The position numbers and the translations under genes are program-made. The notes under the pieces are model-generated. The model had not been told where the DNA came from. It searched no databases and worked only from the letters and a program-made list of their open reading frames with translations. Below are positions 44,529 through 52,762 of a DNA stretch of 64,000 nt, piece after piece (position 1 is the stretch's first letter; each line of letters opens with the position of its first letter). The stretch comes from JAHEJN01 sp963787285 (GTDB taxonomy: Bacteria > Actinomycetota > Acidimicrobiia > Acidimicrobiales > JAHEJN01): the NCBI GenBank assembly GCA_963787285.1, contig CAWBCM010000008.1, positions 186,001-250,000 of the forward strand, given 5' to 3'.

Positions 44529-45707
44529 ATGATTTCCCGCAAATGGCTGACCCTGTTGGCCCTCGTTCTCAGCTTCGGACTGCTCGCCACCGCCTGTGGT
44601 AGCAGCAGCGACGACGGCGAGCCCGCCGCCACCGACGACGGCTCAGCCACCACCGACGACGGCGCCGAGGCGCCCGCCGACGAACCCGCCGATGCGCCCG
44701 CCGACGAACCGGCCGACGGTGACGAGGTCGAGCTCACCCAGGACGGTGGCATCCTTGCCGCCGTCCAGTCTCGCGGCACGCTCAACTGCGGCGTGTCCGG
44801 CGCTGCAGTGGCGTTCTCGTTCACCCAGGCCGACGGTTCGGTCACCGGTATCGACGCCGACTACTGCCGTGCTGTTGCCGCCGCCGTTCTCGGCGACGCC
44901 AACGCCGTCGAGTTCAGCGCCCTCACCGCAGCCGAGCGCTTCACCGCCGTGCAGACCGGCGACGTCGACGTGCTCATGCGCAACAGCACCTGGACCCAGA
45001 GCCGCGACACCGAGGTGGGCATGGACTTCGGTCCCACCACCTACTACGACGGCCAGCAGCTGATGGGCCGCGCGAGCGACGGCTTCAGTGCCACTTCCGA
45101 GGTCCCCGAGATCGACGGCGCCATCGTGTGCACCAACGCCGGTACCACCACCGAGACCAACATCTCCGAGCTGGCCGCCAGCCTCGGCATCAACATCACG
45201 CTGAACACCTTCGAGGACTTCAACCAGGTCACCGACGCGTTCATCTCCGGTGCCTGCGACATCATCACCACCGATGGTTCGGGCCTCGTCGGTCGCAAGG
45301 CCGAGCAGCAGCCCCCCGGTGAGGAGTGGGTCATCTTCCCGGCCCGTCCGATCTCGAAGGAGCCGCTCGGCCCGGTGTACGCCCAGAACGATTCCCAGTG
45401 GGCCGACGTGGTCAACTGGACGGTGTACGCCACGGTCATCGCCGACGAGTACGGAGTCGGCCAAGCCGACGTCGATGCCGCGCTGGCCAGTGAGAACGCC
45501 GAGATGGTCCGCCTCCTCGGTGGCGAGGGTGAGTTGCAGAGCACGATGGGCCTCAGCCCCGACGCCTTCTACAACGTCATCTCCCAGGTCGGGAACTACG
45601 GAGAGATCTTCGACCGCAACCTCAATCCCGTGGGACTCGTCCGCGACGGTTCCGCCAACGCCCGGTGGACCGAGGGTGGCCTGATCTACGCGCCGCCTGC
45701 TCGCTGA
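44529..45707 (+). CDS. aapJ: Amino-acid ABC transporter substrate-binding lipoprotein (AapJ-like)
   Basis: This 392-residue extracytoplasmic binding protein has signal peptide and lipobox LATAC (Cys23) and an acidic linker with the repeat APADEPAD. The binding domain follows: ILAAVQSRGTLNCGVSG, GIDADYCRAVAAAVLGD, RFTAVQTGDVDVLMRNSTWTQSRDTEVGMDFGPTTYYDGQQLM, SGACDIITTDGSGLVGRK. This matches AapJ/BztA proteins of general L-amino-acid importers. It has a strong RBS (GGAGGGG). It is followed by hairpins and then the permease genes, a usual pattern that keeps the binding protein in excess. Confidence 0.93.
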   Translation: MISRKWLTLLALVLSFGLLATACGSSSDDGEPAATDDGSATTDDGAEAPADEPADAPADEPADGDEVELTQDGGILAAVQSRGTLNCGVSGAAVAFSFTQADGSVTGIDADYCRAVAAAVLGDANAVEFSALTAAERFTAVQTGDVDVLMRNSTWTQSRDTEVGMDFGPTTYYDGQQLMGRASDGFSATSEVPEIDGAIVCTNAGTTTETNISELAASLGINITLNTFEDFNQVTDAFISGACDIITTDGSGLVGRKAEQQPPGEEWVIFPARPISKEPLGPVYAQNDSQWADVVNWTVYATVIADEYGVGQADVDAALASENAEMVRLLGGEGELQSTMGLSPDAFYNVISQVGNYGEIFDRNLNPVGLVRDGSANARWTEGGLIYAPPAR

Positions 45708-45736
45708 TCGACCCGGCAAACCAGAGCATTCGCCGT

Positions 45737-45764
45737 CCGGCCGGTTCCCTCGGGAACCGGCCGG
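45737..45764 (+). terminator. Strong intergenic hairpin between aapJ and aapQ (attenuator or partial terminator)
   Basis: Two perfect 12-base arms, CCGGCCGGTTCC and GGAACCGGCCGG, flank a CTCG loop. It lies 30 bases after the aapJ stop. No U-run follows, so it probably stabilises the aapJ message or slows read-through rather than fully terminating. A second hairpin, AGGCCTGC/GCAGGCCT with a 10-base loop (45824-45849), stands just before the aapQ ribosome site. Confidence 0.75.
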
Positions 45765-45871
45765 CGGCCGTTTCGGCTCACTGGAATGGACGGAATCTGA
45801 TTCGTCCGCGACTCTCTGGTCCCAGGCCTGCCTAGCCGCACGCAGGCCTTGAACCCTGGAGATCAGATCGA

Positions 45872-47401
45872 GTGACCGCCAGCACCGCTCCTCCTACGCA
45901 CTCCTCGCAGACTCGTGCACCCATCTGGCGCAACACCACGATCCTCAAATGGGGCGTGCAGATCATCGTGTTGGCGTTGGTGGTCGCGGCTTTCGCCTTC
46001 CTCATCTCGCAGGCCAAGACGAATCTCGACGCCAAGGGCATCCCCGTCGACTACGACTGGATCAACGATCCGGCCAACATCCAGCTCGGTGAAGGCATCG
46101 ACACCCAACCCAACTCGATGGGTCGGGCGTTGTGGTCGGGCATGGTCAACACGCTGCGCATCGCCGGAGTGGGCATCCTGGTGGCGACGATCCTCGGCGT
46201 GATCATCGGTCTGGCCCGCCTCTCGCACAACTGGCTGGCCCAGAAGGTGGCGTCGGTCTACGTCGAGACACTGCGGAACATCCCGGTGCTGGTGCAGATC
46301 CTCCTGTGGTTCGCCATTCTCACCTCACTCGGTGGCCTCACGACCGAGTCGGGCAGCCTGAACAACATGGTCTACATCTCGCAGAAGGGCATCTCGATCC
46401 CGCGAGTGTTCTTCGCCGACGGCTTCTACCAGTGGGTCGCCCTGCTCTTCGTGTTCGGCATCGGCATCCACTACGTCCGCAAGTACCTCCACCGCAAACA
46501 GGACCTCGAGGGTGGCGACAAGCACATCGCGTCCATCTCGCTCGGCCTGTGGCTGGTCGCCGCCGTCATCGCCTGGTTCGCCAACGGGATGATGAGCTGG
46601 GTCGGATCGATATTCGACGCCATCGCCGACGTGTGGGGCGGGGTCCCGGAGACCCTGATGCAGTTGATCCTCACCGCCATCGCGCTGATCGCGGCGGTGG
46701 TGTGGATCCGCAACTTCCTGAACAGTCGCCGGACCCCGGCGGGGCTGGCCAAGCTCACCGACGACGACTGGTTCCGAATGGTCTTCGCCGGGTTCGGTGC
46801 GCTGGTGGCGGCCTTGGTCATCTGGGTCCTCTGGCCGGGCCTGTCGAGCTGGATCATCAACTCTGGTCGCGATTTCTGGGAGCTGGCCGGCGACAAGTTC
46901 GGCGGAGGCCGCGGCAGTCGGCCCCTCGATGCCATGAAGCCCACCCTCAGCGAGGGCCGGTTCGTGAACTACGGCCCCACCGGTTTGACCATGTCGGTGT
47001 TCTTCGCGTCGTTGTTCTTCGGTCTGGTGTTCTACACGTCGAGCTTCATCGCCGAGATCGTGCGAGGTGGCGTCCTGGCCGTGGCCAAGGGCCAGACCGA
47101 GGCGGCCGCCGCACTCGGGCTCAGCCGCATGCAGGCGCTGCGCAAGGTCGTCCTGCCCCAGGCCTTCCGGGTCATCATGCCGCCGCTCGGAAACCAGTAC
47201 CTCAACCTCACCAAGAACACCTCCCTCGGCATCGCCGTGGGCTACTCCGATGTCGTGCAGGTGGGCCAGAGTCTCTACAACAAGAACAACCAGACCCTTG
47301 CGGTGTTCGGCATCTGGATGGCGTTCTACCTGATCTGCTCGTTGAGTACGTCGCTCGTCGTGAACACCATCAACCGCCGTCTCGAAATCGTGGAGCGCTG
47401 A
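45872..47401 (+). CDS. aapQ: Amino-acid ABC transporter permease AapQ-like
   Basis: This 509-residue permease is larger than typical AapQ (about 400). The core follows a predicted N-terminal anchor and shows ALWSGMVNTLRIAGVGILVATILGVIIGLARLSHNWLA and RNIPVLVQILLWFAI. A spacer with extra helices follows, then the EAA-type loop SFIAEIVRGGVLAVAKGQTEAAAALGLSRMQALRKVVLPQAFRVIMPPLGNQYLNLTKNTSLGIAVGYSDV. The GTG at 45872 has GGAG at 45858-45861. It is coupled closely to aapM (2 bases apart). Confidence 0.93.
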   Translation: MTASTAPPTHSSQTRAPIWRNTTILKWGVQIIVLALVVAAFAFLISQAKTNLDAKGIPVDYDWINDPANIQLGEGIDTQPNSMGRALWSGMVNTLRIAGVGILVATILGVIIGLARLSHNWLAQKVASVYVETLRNIPVLVQILLWFAILTSLGGLTTESGSLNNMVYISQKGISIPRVFFADGFYQWVALLFVFGIGIHYVRKYLHRKQDLEGGDKHIASISLGLWLVAAVIAWFANGMMSWVGSIFDAIADVWGGVPETLMQLILTAIALIAAVVWIRNFLNSRRTPAGLAKLTDDDWFRMVFAGFGALVAALVIWVLWPGLSSWIINSGRDFWELAGDKFGGGRGSRPLDAMKPTLSEGRFVNYGPTGLTMSVFFASLFFGLVFYTSSFIAEIVRGGVLAVAKGQTEAAAALGLSRMQALRKVVLPQAFRVIMPPLGNQYLNLTKNTSLGIAVGYSDVVQVGQSLYNKNNQTLAVFGIWMAFYLICSLSTSLVVNTINRRLEIVER

Positions 47402-47402
47402 C

Positions 47403-49262
47403 ATGTCGGAGATGAGCGGTCCCCTCGTCGTACCGCCGGAAGGCGCGGCCGAAGCTGCGTTCGGCGCCGAGCACGAGATCGCGCCCGAAGAGGCGATCAC
47501 CCCCCCGGGCCGGTGGGTGAAGGAGAACCTGTTCTCGTCCTGGAGCAACGGAATTCAGACCGTGCTGTTCGGCGTCATCCTGCTCGGCATCGTCAAGTGG
47601 CTCCTCAACCTGGTGTTCGCCGAGGAGTCCGACTGGGCCGCGGTGGCCACCAACATCCGGCTGCTCTTCGCCTACAACTATCCGGTCGAGCAGTTCGTGC
47701 GTGTCTGGTTCAGCCTCGGCACGATCCTGGTTGCGGCCGGGATCTCGGTGGCGGCATGGAACCTCGACCTCTCGCTGTCGCTGCGCAAGCTCGGCATCAA
47801 CTTGAGCAGTCTCGGCGGCATCTTCGTGATCTTCGGGCTTCTCGCCCCGGGCACCGCGCCGACCGACGTGCGCACCGGCATGTTCGTGGTGGGCGCCGTG
47901 CTGTTGATCATCGGCCTCGGCATCCTCTTCGGCGTCACCGACCCCCACCGTCGGCGCATTCCCTTCGAGGCACTGCTCAGCGGTGTTGCCCTCGTGGTCA
48001 TCGCTTTCGTCTGGCTCTTCCCGCTCGGGCGCTACGAGTTCAGCGAAGGCGCCGTCACCACGGCGAGCGGCACGGTGAACATCTCCACCAAGGGCCCCTG
48101 GACGGTCATGATGATCCTCCTCGTCGGAGCGTTCTTCGCCGGCCGGTTGCTCGAGCGGTTCCTGCCTGATCGCTCCCTGAAGACGGCCATGGCCGTGTTC
48201 TGGGTGGTCGGACCGGCGTTCCTCATCTTCCTGGTGCTGCGTGATCCTGCCTTCGACTGGGGCTACGTGTGGCGAGTCGACATTCCCATGGCGCTGGGAT
48301 TCGTCGTGCTGGGCGGGGGGTTGCTCTACTACCTGACCAAGCCGGGCCTGGGCGAGATCGGGCGGATCATCGGCGCCGCGCTCTTCGTCTTCGCGGTGTT
48401 CAACTGGGTGGCCGCCTTCTTCGGTATCTACCCCATGCTCCAGAAGGCGCGCGTGTCGTTCCTCCTGCTGGCGATGTTTGCCATCCTCGCCCCGACCTTC
48501 GCCGGCGAGCACCGGGCCCGATTGCGCTTCGCCGCCGGCTGGGCCGGCCTCGTCGTGATCATGCACTGGCTGATCACGGGCATCAACACCCCGTCCACGC
48601 TCGACATCGTCGCCCCTCCGTTCCTCGGCGGCTTCGTCCTCAGCGTCAGCATCGCCTACTACGTGATGCTGGCGTCGTTCCCGCTCGGCATCCTGTTGGC
48701 CCTGGCCCGCACCTCGAAACTGCCGATCTTCCGGGTGATGTCGACGCTGTACATCGAGTTCGTCCGTGGCATCCCGCTCATCACGATCCTGTTCTTCTTC
48801 TCGATCATGTTGAACCTGTTCCTTCCGAACGGCATGTCGATCTCGGAGCTGGCGGCCATCTTCACCGGCTACTCGTTGTTCTCGGCCGCCTATATGGCCG
48901 AGAACATCCGTGGTGGTCTGCAGGCGATCCGCCGCGGCCAGTACGAGGCGTCCGACGCCCTCGGGCTCACCACCGTTCAGCGCACGCTGTTCATCGTGTT
49001 GCCCCAGGCGCTCCGGGTGACCATCCCGAACCTCGTCGGTCAGGCGATCGCGACGTTCAAGGAGACCTCACTGGTCGCGATCGTCGGTGGCTTCGAGCTG
49101 GTCCGCATCGCCAACCAGACCATTCCGAACCAGCCCGACTTCATCGGCCAGAACCGCCCGGCCCTGCTGTTCATCAGCGTGGTGTTCTGGGCCTTCTCCT
49201 ACAGCATGTCACGTGCCTCCCGCAGCCTCGAGAAACGCCTCGGCGTGGGTACAGGACGCTGA
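47403..49262 (+). CDS. aapM: Amino-acid ABC transporter permease AapM-like, extended
   Basis: This 619-residue permease is much longer than usual AapM (about 400). An N-terminal 380-residue block of many membrane helices precedes the conserved core: YYVMLASFPLGILLALARTSKLPIFRVMSTLYIEFVRGIPLITILFFFSIMLNLFLP and the EAA loop AENIRGGLQAIRRGQYEASDALGLTTVQRTLFIVLPQALRVTIPNLVGQAIATFKETSLVAIVG. The extra helices are a lineage-specific addition of unknown use. It ends 58 bases before aapP. Confidence 0.92.
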   Translation: MSEMSGPLVVPPEGAAEAAFGAEHEIAPEEAITPPGRWVKENLFSSWSNGIQTVLFGVILLGIVKWLLNLVFAEESDWAAVATNIRLLFAYNYPVEQFVRVWFSLGTILVAAGISVAAWNLDLSLSLRKLGINLSSLGGIFVIFGLLAPGTAPTDVRTGMFVVGAVLLIIGLGILFGVTDPHRRRIPFEALLSGVALVVIAFVWLFPLGRYEFSEGAVTTASGTVNISTKGPWTVMMILLVGAFFAGRLLERFLPDRSLKTAMAVFWVVGPAFLIFLVLRDPAFDWGYVWRVDIPMALGFVVLGGGLLYYLTKPGLGEIGRIIGAALFVFAVFNWVAAFFGIYPMLQKARVSFLLLAMFAILAPTFAGEHRARLRFAAGWAGLVVIMHWLITGINTPSTLDIVAPPFLGGFVLSVSIAYYVMLASFPLGILLALARTSKLPIFRVMSTLYIEFVRGIPLITILFFFSIMLNLFLPNGMSISELAAIFTGYSLFSAAYMAENIRGGLQAIRRGQYEASDALGLTTVQRTLFIVLPQALRVTIPNLVGQAIATFKETSLVAIVGGFELVRIANQTIPNQPDFIGQNRPALLFISVVFWAFSYSMSRASRSLEKRLGVGTGR

Positions 49263-49320
49263 CATGACCACCGACTCGCCATCCTTCTGCTCGCACTCGA
49301 TGCACACGGAGACACCCAAC

Positions 49321-50101
49321 ATGAGCATGTCCGATGCCAACATCGCCCTGAGCGCCGAAATGGCCGCTCGCGACAACATGATCACCTGTCGCGGCGTCAA
49401 GAAGTGGTTCGGCGACTTCCAGGCCCTCCAGGGCGTCGATCTCACCGTGAAGGACCGCGAGGTGATGGTGGTGCTCGGCCCATCGGGCTCGGGCAAGTCG
49501 ACCCTGATCCGCTGCATCAACCGGCTCGAGGTCCACCAGGAGGGCGACATCGTCGTCGACGGCATCGAGCTCACCAACGACCTGCGCAACATCGACAAGA
49601 TCCGCTCCGAGGTGGGCATGGTGTTCCAGCAGTTCAACCTGTTCCCCCACCTGACCGTGCTCGACAACATCACCCTCGCCCCCATCTGGGTGCGCAAGAA
49701 GTCCAAGATCGAGGCCGAGGCCACCGCCCATGCAGCTGCTCGAGCGGGTGGGCATCCCCGAGCAGGCGGCGAAGTTCCCGGGCCAGCTGTCGGGTGGTCA
49801 GCAACAGCGCGTGGCCATCGCCCGATCGCTGGCCATGGAGCCCAAGGTCATGCTGTTCGACGAGCCCACGTCGGCGCTCGACCCCGAGATGATCACGGAA
49901 GTGCTCGACGTGATGAAGGACCTCGCCACGGCGGGCATGACCATGATCGTGGTGACCCACGAGATGGGCTTCGCCCGAGAGGTCGCCGACCGCGTGGTGT
50001 TCATGGAGGCCGGCAAGGTCGTCGAGATCAACGAGCCCGAAGCCTTCTTCACCAACCCCAAGAGCGATCGCACCAAGCTCTTCCTCAGCCAGATCCTCTG
50101 A
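49321..50101 (+). pseudogene. aapP: Amino-acid ABC transporter ATP-binding protein AapP-like, with one-base frameshift
   Basis: The ATPase is about 259 residues if repaired. The N-terminal part shows VVLGPSGSGKSTLIRCINRLE (Walker A), MVFQQFNLFPHLTVLDNI (Q-loop) and stops making sense after EAEATA. In the next frame it continues perfectly from MQLLERVGIPEQAAKFPGQLSGGQQQR through VMLFDEPTSALDPEM and VTHEMGFAREVADR. One extra C in the CCC run at 49727-49729 explains the shift. The ATG at 49321 has GGAG at 49308-49311; an in-frame ATG at 49264 is less likely. It is the last gene of the aap operon. Confidence 0.92.
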
Positions 50102-50120
50102 TTCGACCTCCCCCCTTCCG

Positions 50121-50167
50121 AAATCCCCATTGTCAGTAGCGGATACCGCTACCCGAGGTGGGGATTT
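50121..50167. terminator. Nested palindromic hairpin after the aap operon
   Basis: A 47-base structure has outer arms AAATCCCCA and TGGGGATTT (9 bases, perfect) and an inner hairpin GTAGCGG-ATA-CCGCTAC (7 bases, perfect), separated by short 6-base internal loops. The right arm ends in TTT. It lies 19 bases after the aapP stop and 38 before the next start, so it is the likely transcription end of the aap operon. Confidence 0.8.
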
Positions 50168-50204
50168 GGCCGGGGTGGGTCGAGGAAACTGAGAGCCGGG
50201 GGCC

Positions 50205-51449
50205 GTGAGCGACAACAATCCGCTGCGTTCGTTTCGTGAGCGCAATGTCCGCATCTTCTTCGGGGGCTTTGCGATCTCGGGCGTCGGCACCTGGGCCCAG
50301 ACGACCGCCCTCGTGCTGCTCGTGCGCGATCTCGGCGGCAGCGGGCTCGATCTGGGCATCGTCACGGCCTGCCAGTTCCTGCCCACGCTGCTGATCGGCC
50401 TCTACGCGGGAGCCGTGGCCGATCGGGTCGATCGCTATCGGCTGACCATGCGACTCCAGGCCTTGGCCGGCGTGTTGGCCATCGCGCTCGGGATACTCGA
50501 TCTCGGTGGGCTGGTCACGATTCCCTTGGTGTTCGCCATGACCGCACTGTCGGGAACGCTGTCGGCCTTCGACAATCCGACCCGTCGTACGCTCGCCACG
50601 GAGCTGGTGCCGGCCACCGAGATGGTCAACGTGTTGTCGCTCAGCACGTCGGTGATGACGGGCGCCCGCATGTTCGGCCCCGCCATCGCGGCGGTGGTCG
50701 TCAGCCAGATCGGCACCGCCTGGGTGTTCGTGGCCAACGGCACTTCGTTCCTCGTCTTCTTGTTCGCCATGGCCTCGATGGACACGAGCCGCTTCCACCG
50801 CATCGATCGGGCGGCGCGGTCGGCGACACCGATTCGCGACGGCCTGAACGAGGTCTGGCGAATCCCCTCGCTACGCGTGACCCTGGTGGTTTTCGGCGTG
50901 GTGTCGACCTTCGCCTTCAATTACCTGGTGGGCTTCCCGCTCCTCGTCGCCGAGCGGCTCATGCGCAGCGACGCCACGTTCGGCTGGTTGTTGTCGACCA
51001 TGAGCTTCGGCAATGTGGTCGGTTCACTCCTGGTGGCACGCCAGCGCGAAGTCTCGGCCGCGTGGATGTACGGATCGGCCACGGCATTGGCCGCCACGAT
51101 GACCGTGGTGGCCGTCTCCACGAACACGCTGCTCAGCTTCGTCATCGTGTTCCCGCTGGGTATGGCGGCCACCGGCTTCGTGAACTCGTCGACTCTGCTC
51201 GTCCAGCAACGCACCAATCCGCAGATGCGCAGCCGAGTACTGGCGCTCACCACGGTGCTGTTCCTCGGCTCGACGCCGATCGGCGGCCCCATCACGGGCA
51301 TCATCGGCGACGCCGCCGGTGCGGTCTGGGCCAACCTCTACGGTGCCCTGATCACCTTCGTGGCCGTGGCCATCGGACTGCCCACCCGGCAACGCCTCCT
51401 CCGCCGCAAACCCGATCACCCGTCGATGGTCGAGGCCGAACGCCCCTGA
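50205..51449 (+). CDS. MFS transporter, EntS/MFS_3-like
   Basis: This 414-residue 12-helix transporter has FRERNVRIFFGGFAISGVGTWAQTTALVLLVRDLGGSGLDLGIVTACQFLPTLLIGLYAGAVADRVDRYRLT and ALSGTLSAFDNPTRRTLATELVP, motifs typical of the EntS-like drug/siderophore exporter group. The GTG at 50205 is used; GGGGGCC upstream is only a weak ribosome site. It is convergent with the acyl-CoA dehydrogenase gene. Confidence 0.87.
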   Translation: MSDNNPLRSFRERNVRIFFGGFAISGVGTWAQTTALVLLVRDLGGSGLDLGIVTACQFLPTLLIGLYAGAVADRVDRYRLTMRLQALAGVLAIALGILDLGGLVTIPLVFAMTALSGTLSAFDNPTRRTLATELVPATEMVNVLSLSTSVMTGARMFGPAIAAVVVSQIGTAWVFVANGTSFLVFLFAMASMDTSRFHRIDRAARSATPIRDGLNEVWRIPSLRVTLVVFGVVSTFAFNYLVGFPLLVAERLMRSDATFGWLLSTMSFGNVVGSLLVARQREVSAAWMYGSATALAATMTVVAVSTNTLLSFVIVFPLGMAATGFVNSSTLLVQQRTNPQMRSRVLALTTVLFLGSTPIGGPITGIIGDAAGAVWANLYGALITFVAVAIGLPTRQRLLRRKPDHPSMVEAERP

Positions 51450-51465
51450 CCGGCGCCGCCGAGAC

Positions 51466-52656
51466 TCAGAGCACGCCCTTTCGCGCTCGACTCCAGGGGA
51501 CATCCCGATCGAGCCGGGGTTCCCCGGGAAGGCCGAGCACACGTTCGCCGATGATGTTGCGCTGGATCTCGTCGGTGCCTCCTCGGATCGACATCGACGG
51601 GCCGGTGAGGAACTCGACATGGCCGGGAGTGGTGGTCAGCATCCCGGCTGCGCCGGCCAGATCCTTCACCAGCTCCGCCCGGGCCACGTAGACCTCGACG
51701 TTGCGGATCTTCGCGCCCGAGCCGCTCGGGCCAGGGGTACCGCCGGCGCCGGCCTCGGCTGCGGCCCGAGCCGCGGTCAGCGCACTCACCTGCTCGAGGA
51801 CGAACGCCCGCATGGCCCGATCGCGGGCCACGGGGCCGAGCAATTTGTGCTCGTCATGCAGATCGGCCAGCCAACGGGGCAGCGGCCCGGCCAGGCCCAC
51901 CTGGTCGACGCCCGCACTGATCACTCCCCCGCCGCGTTCGTGGGCCAACACCGTGAGTGACACCCGCCACCCCTCGCCGACAGCCCCGATGCGATCGGCA
52001 TCGTTCACCCGGACACCGTCCATGAAGACCTCGCTGAAATGGGTGTCGCCGTTCATCTGGTGAAGAGTGCGGACCTCGATGCCCGCCTGATCCATCGGGA
52101 CGGCGAACATGGTGAGGCCCTTGTGCTTGGGTAGCTCCGGGTCGGTGCGGGCCACACAGATCGCCCATTGCGAGTAACTGCCCCGACTCGTCCAGACCTT
52201 CTGACCCGAGAGCACCCATTCGTCCCCATCGCGTTCGGCCCGCATGGCGACGTTCGCGAGATCGGAACCCGCATCGGGCTCGGAGAACATCTGACACCAG
52301 ATCTCGGATCCGTCGGCCATCTTCGGCATCCATCTCGCCTGTTGTTCAGGCGTGCCGTACTCGAGCAGGGTCGGCCCCACCATGACCAGGCCGATGAGCC
52401 AGGGATAGAGGTCGGGCACCGCGTAGTCGGCCCGCACCTCGCTGATCGCTTCGGCCTCGGCCGAGACCGCGTCCCGGCCACCAAGCCCCACCGGCCAGGT
52501 CGGAACGTGCCACCCGCCCGCCGCCGTGGCCGACAAGTAGACCCGGCCCGTCTCGAGATCGTCGGAGCCTGCACCCATCACTCCGGTGCGGGTCTGGCCG
52601 GTACGACGGGGAAGCACCTGGTCGAGCAGTGCCCGGAGGTCGTCGAGATCTGCCAT
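51466..52656 (-). CDS. Acyl-CoA dehydrogenase family protein
   Basis: This 396-residue FAD enzyme has MFSEPDAGSDLANVAMRAERDGDEWVLSGQKVWTSRGSYSQWAICVARTD, the flavin and substrate signature, THFSEVFMDGVRV, and the C-terminal SMSIRGGTDEIQRNIIGERVLGLP. The usual catalytic Glu of short- and medium-chain enzymes is not clear near the C-terminus, so it may be a FadE-like long-chain or steroid-type enzyme, often a heterodimer. The ATG at 52656 is used. It is divergent from the acyl-CoA ligase, so the two probably work on the same fatty or cyclic acid. Confidence 0.88.
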   Translation of the reverse strand: MADLDDLRALLDQVLPRRTGQTRTGVMGAGSDDLETGRVYLSATAAGGWHVPTWPVGLGGRDAVSAEAEAISEVRADYAVPDLYPWLIGLVMVGPTLLEYGTPEQQARWMPKMADGSEIWCQMFSEPDAGSDLANVAMRAERDGDEWVLSGQKVWTSRGSYSQWAICVARTDPELPKHKGLTMFAVPMDQAGIEVRTLHQMNGDTHFSEVFMDGVRVNDADRIGAVGEGWRVSLTVLAHERGGGVISAGVDQVGLAGPLPRWLADLHDEHKLLGPVARDRAMRAFVLEQVSALTAARAAAEAGAGGTPGPSGSGAKIRNVEVYVARAELVKDLAGAAGMLTTTPGHVEFLTGPSMSIRGGTDEIQRNIIGERVLGLPGEPRLDRDVPWSRARKGVL

Positions 52657-52762
52657 CGGCCAATCTTGCCAGCCGCGGCGGGCGTCGACGGCATCGACTC
52701 CGGAGTCGGGGGCGCCGCCGAGTACCCTCCTCCGTGTTCTCGACCAGGTCTCCGGAGTGATC

